Positions 8,245 to 15,488 of a stretch of DNA of 26,434 bases are shown here, piece after piece. The DNA is taken from positions 1-26,434 of the forward strand of contig USCI01000031.1 in NCBI GenBank assembly GCA_900553255.1. Reading direction: 5' to 3'. Numbering within the stretch: position 1 is the stretch's first letter; every line of letters starts with the position of its first letter. The position numbers and the translations under genes were made by a program. This DNA is from an uncultured Oscillospiraceae bacterium. Its GTDB lineage: Bacteria; Bacillota; Clostridia; Oscillospirales; Acutalibacteraceae. The notes beneath the pieces were generated by a model. It ran no database searches. It saw only the letters and a list, made by a program, of their open reading frames with translations, and had not been told where the DNA came from.

Positions 8245-9141
8245 CTAGTCTTTCTCCGAGAACACCCGCATAAAGATGCGGCCGAGCACAAAGGTGATCA
8301 GGAACAGGATGATGGCCACCGCGGACGCATAGCCCATCTCAAAACGGATGAAAGCGTAGTCGTACAGATGCGCGACGATGGTGTGTGCCGCATAGTCCGG
8401 GCTGGGCAGGCCGGCGACCGACACCGCGATGTCGAACACGCCGAACGCACCGACCGCCGCGTTGATCGCGCCGAAGAGCAGCTGCGGCTTCATCTGCGGC
8501 AGGGTGATGTAAATCAGCTCCTGGAACCGGTTGCGGATACCGTCGATCATCCCCGCCTCGTTAATCTCCTGCGGCAGGTTCTGAAGCCCTGCCAGGAAGG
8601 TCAGGAAGCCGGTGCCCATGCTCATCCAGATCGAAATCAGGATGATGACCGGCAGCACGGTGTTGACGTCCTGGGTCCACTGGATGGGTTCGGAGATGAT
8701 GCCGAGGTTAATCAGCGTGTTGTTGATCAGGCCGTAGCGGTCGGAGGAGAAAAAGTACAGCCACACCGTGCTCAGCGCCACGCCGCTGGTGATCGACGGC
8801 GCGTAAAACGCCAGCGAAAACAGGTTGCGCGCCTTGAGGTTGTTGATCAGCCAGGCCATCACGAACGAGCCGAGAAACCCGATCGGGCCGGAAATAAAGG
8901 CAAACACCAGCGTGTTTTTCAGCGCGATGAGAAACTCCGCGTCGTCCAGGATCAGCAGGCGGTAGTTGGTGATCCCGATGAAATCCGGGCTCTCGATCAT
9001 GTTGTAGTTGGTGAAGCTCAGCCCGAAGGAAATAAACACCGGCAGAATAATAAACAGTACGAAAAGGATCAGAAACGGCATCATGAACGCGTAGCCGACC
9101 CAGGTTTTGCGTTTGATATGAAAGCGTTTTGCAGCAGCCAC
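8245..9141 (-). CDS. CUT1 sugar ABC transporter permease (MalF-type), first pair
   Basis: A 298-residue membrane subunit with about six transmembrane helices and the EAA loop INEAGMIDGIRNRFQELIYI. It starts with GTG at 9141; an AAGGGG site lies about 10 bases upstream and overlaps the end of the binding-protein gene region, as expected for a downstream operon gene. It follows the substrate-binding protein by 17 bases, the usual order for CUT1 importers. It would form the translocation pore with the next permease and depend on a shared ATPase encoded elsewhere. Confidence 0.92.
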   Translation of the reverse strand: MAAAKRFHIKRKTWVGYAFMMPFLILFVLFIILPVFISFGLSFTNYNMIESPDFIGITNYRLLILDDAEFLIALKNTLVFAFISGPIGFLGSFVMAWLINNLKARNLFSLAFYAPSITSGVALSTVWLYFFSSDRYGLINNTLINLGIISEPIQWTQDVNTVLPVIILISIWMSMGTGFLTFLAGLQNLPQEINEAGMIDGIRNRFQELIYITLPQMKPQLLFGAINAAVGAFGVFDIAVSVAGLPSPDYAAHTIVAHLYDYAFIRFEMGYASAVAIILFLITFVLGRIFMRVFSEKD

Positions 9142-9158
9142 CGGACAGACACCCCTTT

Positions 9159-12074
9159 CTATTTCACGTTATAGCTTTCCTGACGGCGCTGGAGCTCCTT
9201 GTTGACGTCCTTGACCGCCTGCTCAAGCGAGTCGCGGATATCCATGGTGTTGGACACGCATACCCGGTTGAACGCGTTGAGCAGGTGGCGGGAGGTGAAG
9301 TAGCCGCCGAGCACCGCCGGCGTCTGGTCAATCTGGGACAGGCAGTCCCGGATGACCTCGAGGTCGTCGAGCGGCCAGGCCATCGCCTCGTACACCGTCT
9401 GGTTGGCGCTGTTCCAGCGGGCGGTCTCGCCCAGCTGTGCCTCGATTTCGTTGCCGAACTGCGCCTGCACCGAGTCGCTCATCCACCATTTCAGGAATTC
9501 CCAGCAGGCGTCCGGGTCATCGGTCTGCGACAGGATCATGTTGGCGGTCTGCAGGGCGGCGCCCTGCGAATGGTTGATGGTGCCGTCCTCCTGCACATGC
9601 CCGGGCAGCACCGCAATCGACCAGCGGCCGTTGATTTCCGGCGCGGCTGCCTTGAGCTGCATGTACATCGAGAAATCCGCCACGCCGATCGGGATCTCGC
9701 CGGTGCGGAACCGGTTGAAGAAGTTCGCCTCCAGCGGTACGCCGTATACCGTGAACAGCTCACAGATTTCCTTGAACGCCTGGTAGGCTTCCGGCGTATC
9801 CAGGCCGGAGGCGGTCAGGTCCTCGTTGTAGTACGAGGCGCCGTTCTGGTAGATCAGCGGGTCAAAATCCTTCGGATAGTAAAACTCCATGTTGTTCTGG
9901 AACAGCACCGGGATGACGCGGTTGTACAGATCCTCCCAGGTTTCCGGCACCGCCAGGCCGAGATTTGCAAAAATATCGGTGCGGTAGAACAGCGCTTTGA
10001 AATTGATGGTTTCCGGCAGGCCGTATACGCCGTCCCCATAGGTCACCGGCAGGAACAGCTTTTCGTTGTAATCCTTCCGTACCTCCTCAAAATCGTCGAA
10101 TTGCCGCAGGTCCACCACCGCGTTGCGGATGGCAAATTCCGCGATCGATTCACCCGGCGTGGCCATCGCGATATCCGGTGCAAGCCCGGAGGACACCGCG
10201 AGCAGCAGCGCGTTCGCGCTGCCGGAGTTGAGCTGGCCGGACGGCACCACATGCAGGTTGATGCCGATGCCGGTCTGCGGCGTGAAATCCTCGTCGGCGA
10301 GCTGCTTGGTCAGGGTGCCCCAGTCCTTGCCGCGTGCAATCCACACATCGAGCGTCTTGGTTACCTCCATATCGCCGGAGGTGACGCCGATCTGGTTATA
10401 GTCGCGGGTAAAGCTGTTGATGAAGTTGACGATTCCGCCCTGGAGCCGGCGCCAGAAGCCGCCCTGCGGCTCGTCGGGCACCGCCTCGGTCGGCAGCAGC
10501 TCGATATAGTCGAGGGTCAGCGCCTGCTCCTTAAGCGAGCTCAGGTTGTCGCCATACACCGACAGCACGTTGTTCAGATCCTCGATGCGGGTGGGAATAT
10601 AGTATACATCCCTTACCAGCTCCTGCATCTGCTCGCGCAGCTGGTTGAACTGGCTGTACAGGCTCGGCGTGGTACCGCCGGATATGCGGCTGATGGTGTC
10701 CATGTACGACTGCACATTGGCAATCAGCTGATTGAGGGTATCGGTCAGGCCGGGGATGCGCGCCTCCAGCTGGTAGTCATAGTTGGGGTCCGGGTTCTGG
10801 CCGGTAATCATCACAATCTGCAGGATCAGATCGGACAGCGTCTCGGAGTCCTCCTGAATCGCATGGATCATTTCGGTCATTTCGCCCTGCTTGGCGGTCA
10901 TGGTCAGGGTGTGATCCCCCGCCTCCAGATACACATAATAGGGCTGCCCGTCCTCCGCCGTCAGCGTTTCGGTGCGCCAGTTCCGGTTATAGGAAAACCG
11001 CAGGTCCTTGAACTCCTCATACGGCACCCCACCGTCAATCTCCAGCCGCCGGTAGGACGGCAGGCCGTAGCGGAAATTCTGCCGCAGCCGGAGCACGATC
11101 TTATACAGGCCGCTCTCCTCCGCGTGGAACTCCCAGGTGATCGACGCGTTGTCGGTCTGCCAGTTGGTGCCGCCGATGGTGTTCATCTTCACCTTGCCCA
11201 GCTCCGACGGCCAGCACGACGGGTCGGAATCCCCCAGCTGACGGATGACGCTGTGGCTCTTGGATACGGTGTCGCTTTCCGCCTCGATGCGGATCGGCGT
11301 ATTCGCAGTGGTATAGCCCGCCGCCTGGTACTCCGCGAGCACCTCGGCGTAGGTCTTGGCGGCCTCCGGCACATAAAACTCCAGATACTCGAGCAGCATC
11401 GGGTCGTCCACCATCGTCAGGCGCAGGGTGTGCTCCCCGGCCGAGAGGTACCACTCCAGCGGGTCGGGATACATGCCCTCCGCGTCGTAGACGTCGGTCG
11501 TGCGCCAGCGGTATACCTGCTCGACGTTGGGCTTGACCTCGTCGCCGAAGTTATTCGTCAGCGGCTCGCCCACATCCCGCCATTCACGCTGGAACTGCAG
11601 GTTGCTCGCTTCCTCAAAGGGCGATTCTCCGTCCAGCGTGAGCGCGCGCATAATGTCGGTCGTGGTCGAGCCCACCGGCATATAGCTCACCCGCAGTGCG
11701 TAAAGGCCCGCTGTCTCCACCGTGAAGGTGAACTCCAGGTAGTCGTTCTCCTCTTCCCAGCGCAGGACGTTGTCGCGCCCCTCCGCACTCTCGGGCGTAA
11801 TCTCCAACTCGGAGCCGGTGAGATGGCCGGCGTCAATCCGGATGGTTCCGCTGCCGGCCGTATACCCCTGTTCGGCATATTCCCGCTGGATCGCCTCATA
11901 GTTCTTCTGGCTGTAATCGCCGGCTTCCACCACCGCGCCCGAGCCGCCCTCTTCCTCAAGGCGCTCGTGCAGCGTCTGCCCCACCGCAAGCGACGGCAGC
12001 GCCGGGAACGACGCCAGCATGGCGGCGGCACAGGCCAGCGAAAGCAGCGTTTTGGCCGATTTGCGGAATTTCAT
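9159..12074 (-). CDS. Giant extracellular sugar-binding protein with duplicated carbohydrate-binding-like modules
   Basis: A 971-residue first gene of the operon, more than twice the usual length (about 400-450) of a sugar ABC binding protein. Order: type I signal peptide (1-30, ALPSLA); beta-rich module A (about 59-240); module B (about 242-400); helical segment (about 400-530); amphipathic stretch (GGFWRRLQGGIVNFINSFTR, about 538-557); and a family 1 solute-binding domain (about 571-971) with typical features (SGLAPDIAMA, YGDGVYGLPE, ALFYRTDIFANLGL, PETWEDL). A and B share repeated positions (GLYALRVSY/GLYKIVLRL, DGESPFEE/DGGVPYEE, YLSAGEHTL/YLEAGDHTL), so they arose by duplication; they resemble CBM6/CBM35-type sandwiches. 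No proper lipobox is seen (the SLAC near residue 15 lacks the Leu at -3), so anchoring is unexplained. A GGGGGA site lies 9 bases before the ATG. Confidence 0.9.
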   Translation of the reverse strand: MKFRKSAKTLLSLACAAAMLASFPALPSLAVGQTLHERLEEEGGSGAVVEAGDYSQKNYEAIQREYAEQGYTAGSGTIRIDAGHLTGSELEITPESAEGRDNVLRWEEENDYLEFTFTVETAGLYALRVSYMPVGSTTTDIMRALTLDGESPFEEASNLQFQREWRDVGEPLTNNFGDEVKPNVEQVYRWRTTDVYDAEGMYPDPLEWYLSAGEHTLRLTMVDDPMLLEYLEFYVPEAAKTYAEVLAEYQAAGYTTANTPIRIEAESDTVSKSHSVIRQLGDSDPSCWPSELGKVKMNTIGGTNWQTDNASITWEFHAEESGLYKIVLRLRQNFRYGLPSYRRLEIDGGVPYEEFKDLRFSYNRNWRTETLTAEDGQPYYVYLEAGDHTLTMTAKQGEMTEMIHAIQEDSETLSDLILQIVMITGQNPDPNYDYQLEARIPGLTDTLNQLIANVQSYMDTISRISGGTTPSLYSQFNQLREQMQELVRDVYYIPTRIEDLNNVLSVYGDNLSSLKEQALTLDYIELLPTEAVPDEPQGGFWRRLQGGIVNFINSFTRDYNQIGVTSGDMEVTKTLDVWIARGKDWGTLTKQLADEDFTPQTGIGINLHVVPSGQLNSGSANALLLAVSSGLAPDIAMATPGESIAEFAIRNAVVDLRQFDDFEEVRKDYNEKLFLPVTYGDGVYGLPETINFKALFYRTDIFANLGLAVPETWEDLYNRVIPVLFQNNMEFYYPKDFDPLIYQNGASYYNEDLTASGLDTPEAYQAFKEICELFTVYGVPLEANFFNRFRTGEIPIGVADFSMYMQLKAAAPEINGRWSIAVLPGHVQEDGTINHSQGAALQTANMILSQTDDPDACWEFLKWWMSDSVQAQFGNEIEAQLGETARWNSANQTVYEAMAWPLDDLEVIRDCLSQIDQTPAVLGGYFTSRHLLNAFNRVCVSNTMDIRDSLEQAVKDVNKELQRRQESYNVK

Positions 12075-12171
12075 GGAATGTCTTCCCCCATATCCTTTGT
12101 AAATTCAGCGCGCAGCCCCGGGCCTTTGCGCCTTGATGTGGTATCGGACCGCGAAGCCCCGCTCCGCAGGG

Positions 12172-12201
12172 AAAAAGCGGCCGCATCCCGCAGGATGCGG
12201 C
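12172..12201 (-). terminator. Leader hairpin with T run, possible attenuator
   Basis: On the minus strand GCCGCATCC pairs perfectly with GGATGCGGC (12180-12201, loop TGCG), and TTTTT follows three bases later (12172-12176). This lies about 100 bases before the start codon of the binding-protein gene. It looks like an intrinsic terminator inside the operon leader. No antiterminator or ligand-binding domain could be identified by eye. Confidence 0.45.
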
Positions 12202-12511
12202 GACCCGGCCGGACGGCGTCCGACTGCCCATTTTTGCCCGCAGCCGGCGGCCGCGGACACTTCCTGTCGAAAACGTGCCGAAAACAGGGCGGTTTTGTCC
12301 AAACTTCCCTGTCCATCGAAATAGTAGCACAAAGCGCCATGCGGATAAAGGGGTTTTTGACCACATTGCACAAATGCGCATAATTTTCGCAATTTTGGCT
12401 AGATTCCCTCCCGGTATTATCCAGTATTGGCTGTTTTTCCTACAGGTAAGGCTTCCGGTCAAAAATCTGCAATCTTGTCAACTTCTACAAGCACAAACAC
12501 AACAATAGAGA

Positions 12512-12541
12512 TTGTATTCCTCATACCATATTTCCTATACT
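12512..12541 (+). promoter_or_regulatory. Candidate promoter for the hydrolase operon
   Basis: TTGTAT (12512-12517) is followed by an 18-base spacer and TATACT (12536-12541), about 60 bases before the ATG at 12601. The -10 is good and the -35 poor, as expected for an activator-dependent promoter. The local AraC protein is a candidate activator, but I saw no clear direct repeats that would prove its site. Confidence 0.5.
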
Positions 12542-12600
12542 TAATTACATAAGATGCGGTTTTTTCGGCATTTCCGCAAAGAGACGGAGGAGGAAAGCGG

Positions 12601-14139
12601 ATGACGGCAACAGAAAACGTCCCGCGCGACTGCGAAAACATCACCACTTTTGCGGTGGCGGATTTCGGTGCTGCGGGTGACGGCGTCACCAACGACTATG
12701 CGGCAATCCACGCCGCGCTGGAGGCTGCGAGGGCCTGTCCCGGAAAAACGGTTGTGCAGTTTGCACCAAACGCGGTCTACCGGCTTTGTGCGCCGGAAGG
12801 GGTGCGCACCGGAATCGAGCTGTTCCACTTCACCGACCTCACCCTGCTCGGGGACAACACGACGCTGGTTTTCGAGCGGCTGTTCACCTATATCGACATC
12901 CAGTACAGCCGCCGCATCCGGATCCAGGGGCTTAATCTGAAGCTATGGCGGCCGCCGTACACGGTGGCGGAATTCCTGGAGGCGGACTACGCCGCCCGCA
13001 CGGCGCTCATCCGCACGCGGGACCCGCTCGGGATCACCGGGCACTGGCGTTCCCCCACCGACGCGAATTTCGGCCTGCCGATGATCGACGAAGCACGGCT
13101 GCATATGTTTTTCCGTGACATCGACGTGGTGGACGCGGAAAAACATCTTTACCGGCTGCATTTCACCGCGGGCGGCGATATGATCGACGACCGGCTGCAC
13201 ATGGTGATGGAGCGCGGATGCGGCTTCCTGACCCCGATGCCGGAGGTCGGGCAGCGCAACGTCAACGCGTTTCTGACCACCCACACGGAAGACCTTACCC
13301 TGTGGGACGTCAACCTGTGGAGCGCGTCCTATTTCAATTTCCACATGCGGTACAACACCGGTGAATTCCTCCTGCACCACGTCTGCCTGACGCCGGAGCC
13401 GGGACAGCCGGGCGAGATGGTCGCCTGGCGGGACGGGTTCCATATCAAGGACAACCGCGCGCATTTCACCTGGGAGGACTGCGTCATCGAAAAGATCTTT
13501 GACGACGCGTTCAACCTCTCCTGCTCGCTGATGCGGGTGAACAAGGTGTATTCGCCCTATGAATTCAACCTGTGGTGCGTGGACCTGAACGGGCATTATC
13601 CGCCCGCGCTGCTGCCGGGGGACGAGCTGCTGCTGACCAACGAACGCACCGGCGCACTGCTCGGCCGGATCCCGATCGCCGAAGTGCTGCGGCAGGACGG
13701 CGAGGGCACCCGGGTGCGGGTGGACGTGCCGCTACCGCTGGATATGGAAAACGACGTTTATGCCGCCTGCACCACCCTCGCACAGCCGGGGGCGACGATA
13801 CGCCGCTGCCGCGTCGACGGGTCGTTCCGGTTCCGCGGCTGCGTACGCATCTACGATTCGGATTTCACCGTCACCCACGCCTGGCTCGAAAACGAGCCGA
13901 TCTTTGAGGGGCCGGTGCCGAAGGATCAGCTGTACAGAAACTGCACCTTCCGCGGCGCCAAGCCGGGCATGAAATTTTTCTCGTTCGGGGCGGTGTCGCT
14001 GTCCGGCGTCAAGCCGGAGCTGAAGTGCGAAAACGTGGTATTCCAGGACTGTGACGTCCGTCCGGAGGACTTTTTCATCCGCCCGGGCAACGAGCTGAAG
14101 CTCGTGCGGGACGGCCAGGTGTATTTTGAAACGAAGTGA
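12601..14139 (+). CDS. Right-handed beta-helix protein, GH110-like (candidate alpha-galactosidase)
   Basis: A 512-residue protein without a signal peptide, so probably cytoplasmic. The N-terminus (VADFGAAGDGVTNDYAAIHAAL, split at 19-40) is the classic opening of pectate-lyase-type beta-helices. The central part has D278 in WRDGFHI and D301/D302 in IFDDAFN, one helix coil (23 residues) apart. An Asp plus a DD pair so spaced is, as I recall, the catalytic arrangement of GH110 (inverting alpha-1,3-galactosidases). The following LLPGDELLLTNERTGALLG resembles the small beta-barrel insertion of that family. Activity is inferred; other beta-helix hydrolases (GH28-like) are possible. The start follows GGAGGAGG. 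It is the first gene of the plus-strand operon, and its TGA lies 13 bases before the next ATG. Confidence 0.75.
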   Translation: MTATENVPRDCENITTFAVADFGAAGDGVTNDYAAIHAALEAARACPGKTVVQFAPNAVYRLCAPEGVRTGIELFHFTDLTLLGDNTTLVFERLFTYIDIQYSRRIRIQGLNLKLWRPPYTVAEFLEADYAARTALIRTRDPLGITGHWRSPTDANFGLPMIDEARLHMFFRDIDVVDAEKHLYRLHFTAGGDMIDDRLHMVMERGCGFLTPMPEVGQRNVNAFLTTHTEDLTLWDVNLWSASYFNFHMRYNTGEFLLHHVCLTPEPGQPGEMVAWRDGFHIKDNRAHFTWEDCVIEKIFDDAFNLSCSLMRVNKVYSPYEFNLWCVDLNGHYPPALLPGDELLLTNERTGALLGRIPIAEVLRQDGEGTRVRVDVPLPLDMENDVYAACTTLAQPGATIRRCRVDGSFRFRGCVRIYDSDFTVTHAWLENEPIFEGPVPKDQLYRNCTFRGAKPGMKFFSFGAVSLSGVKPELKCENVVFQDCDVRPEDFFIRPGNELKLVRDGQVYFETK

Positions 14140-14152
14140 GGAGGGCAAGGCC

Positions 14153-15313
14153 ATGTTTCCGTATGCGTTTGCCAAGATCCGGCAGCATCAGCCCGCTGTG
14201 CGGCGGCTGCCGGAAACCGACCGCGGCGCGGTGCGCGGCGTGATGCTGTCCTCCATCCCCTACCACGGTAAACCGACCGAGGTGTTCGCCTACATTGGCT
14301 ACCCGGCCGGTGCCGGGCCGCATAAACCCGTGCCCGGCGTGGTGCTGGTGCACGGCGGCGGGGGCTCCGCCTTCCCGCAGTGGGTCGAGCGGTGGAACCG
14401 GCGGGGATATGCCGCGATTGCCCTGGATCTGGAAGGGCACATCCCGGACGATCCGAACGAATGCGCCATCGTGCTGCACACCCATGAGACGGCCGGCCCG
14501 TGCCGGCGGGACGATTTTTCGGATGTGGTGGGCGATTCCCCCGAGGCGCCGGAGGATCAGTGGTTTACCCACGCGCTCGCGGCGATTTTCGCGGGACATG
14601 CGGTACTCAGGAACGACCCCTGCGTGCGCACGGAGCAGATCGGCATCTGCGGGATCTCGTGGGGCGGGATCCTGACCTCGATGGCCATCTGCGCAGACGA
14701 CTATGCCTTCGCGGTGCCGATTTACGGCTGCGCGCATCTGGCGGAGGGCGGCACCTATCTGGCCGACTGGTACCAGAAGCCGCAGATGGCCGCCTGGGAC
14801 TGGTCGGACTGGCTGTCCGGGGTCAAAATCCCGGTGCTGTGGCAGTGCGGAACCGACGACGTGCATTTTTCCCCGCTGTCCCTTTCCCTGTGCTGCCGCG
14901 ACGTGACCGGCTCGGTACTCTCGCTGGTGCCGGGCATGGAGCACGGGCACGGCGCGTGGGACCGGCAGGAGGCGTATGCGTTTGCGGACAGCGTGTGCTT
15001 TGGGTCGCCGGGGCTCGTCGACGTGATGAACCACCCGTGCGCATGGGAGCATTTCTGTGAGTTCCGCGGGCCATACGAAATGCTGCCGGTGAAGGTGGAA
15101 ACGGTATACGCGATGGACGGCCTGCGGTACGACCGGGCGGCGCGCGCCTGTCTGACCGAATGGGCGACCGTACCGCGGCGCGGCGGACCGGGCGAAGGGG
15201 TCAGCGGCAGCTTTGTGCCGGTGGACGTTCCCTACGGCGCCAAGGCGTTTTTTGTCCACATCACCGACGGCCGCGGCCTCGAGGTCGCTTCCCGCGTCGT
15301 GACACTGCCGTAA
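14153..15313 (+). CDS. Alpha/beta hydrolase, dienelactone hydrolase/acetyl xylan esterase type
   Basis: A 386-residue putative carbohydrate esterase. The alpha/beta-hydrolase core carries an oxyanion-type HGGGG (67-71), the nucleophile in GISWGG (Ser169), a candidate acid in CGTDDVHF (Asp235/236) and a candidate His in GMEHGHG (264/266). Residues about 290-386 form an extra C-terminal part that looks beta-rich. No signal peptide is seen. ATG at 14153 is chosen because GAGGAGGG lies just upstream; an earlier TTG in frame at 14126 has no site. The link with glycosidases suggests removal of acetyl or other acyl groups from imported sugars (inference). It follows the beta-helix gene closely. Confidence 0.82.
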   Translation: MFPYAFAKIRQHQPAVRRLPETDRGAVRGVMLSSIPYHGKPTEVFAYIGYPAGAGPHKPVPGVVLVHGGGGSAFPQWVERWNRRGYAAIALDLEGHIPDDPNECAIVLHTHETAGPCRRDDFSDVVGDSPEAPEDQWFTHALAAIFAGHAVLRNDPCVRTEQIGICGISWGGILTSMAICADDYAFAVPIYGCAHLAEGGTYLADWYQKPQMAAWDWSDWLSGVKIPVLWQCGTDDVHFSPLSLSLCCRDVTGSVLSLVPGMEHGHGAWDRQEAYAFADSVCFGSPGLVDVMNHPCAWEHFCEFRGPYEMLPVKVETVYAMDGLRYDRAARACLTEWATVPRRGGPGEGVSGSFVPVDVPYGAKAFFVHITDGRGLEVASRVVTLP

Positions 15314-15339
15314 CGTACGGAGTACCTCCCCGGTTCACG

Positions 15340-15358
15340 CGGCTTTTTTCAAAAGCCG
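15340..15358. repeat. Small hairpin after the esterase gene
   Basis: CGGCTTTT and AAAAGCCG form a perfect 8-bp stem with loop TTC. No T run follows on the plus strand, so it is a weak terminator candidate. Confidence 0.35.
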
Positions 15359-15378
15359 GCAAAAATCGCATAAAGCCA

Positions 15379-15443
15379 GGTAACGGGCCGTCCTTCCCAA
15401 GACGTTGTTCCCAAAGGCAAAACCTCCGGGAACCCCCGTTACC
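15379..15443 (+). repeat. Nested long-range inverted repeat before the GH36 gene
   Basis: GGTAACGGG (15379-15387) is complementary to CCCGTTACC (15435-15443). Inside it TTCCC can pair with GGGAA (15428-15432). The structure ends 45 bases before the GH36 start codon, in a 175-base gap of an otherwise tight operon. It may be a structured RNA leader, a processing site or a small repeat element. Confidence 0.4.
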
Positions 15444-15488
15444 GATCCTCACACCGGTCTCTTATCTGCGAAAGGATGAAATTCTGTC

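Larger units (their letters stand above)
12075..12600. other. Divergent intergenic region between transport and hydrolase operons
   Basis: A 526-base stretch without a convincing gene. The left 250 bases are GC-rich and fold readily when read on the minus strand (leader of the binding-protein gene). The right 200 bases are AT-richer and hold the plus-strand promoter. A TTGACA hexamer on the minus strand at 12476-12481 has no good -10 at the right spacing, so I do not call a minus-strand promoter. Short ORFs on both strands here lack ribosome sites and family features. Confidence 0.6.

Noticed and set aside
7168..9174. Plus-strand 668-codon frame opposite the first permease pair
   Set aside because: Antisense to two permeases with EAA loops; composition is Arg/His/Asp-rich with no ribosome site or domain.
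9129..12383. A 1084-codon open frame on the plus strand opposite the binding-protein gene
   Set aside because: It is antisense to a clear 971-residue protein with a signal peptide and known domain. Its translation is rich in His, Arg, Gln and Val without domain features, as expected for a shadow frame in GC-rich DNA.
12457..12481. TTGACC and TTGACA hexamers on the minus strand as a transport-operon promoter
   Set aside because: Neither has a -10-like hexamer 16-18 bases downstream, so calling a promoter would be guesswork.
14126..14152. Earlier TTG start for the alpha/beta hydrolase
   Set aside because: No ribosome site and it would overlap the beta-helix gene; the ATG at 14153 has GAGGAGGG at proper distance.
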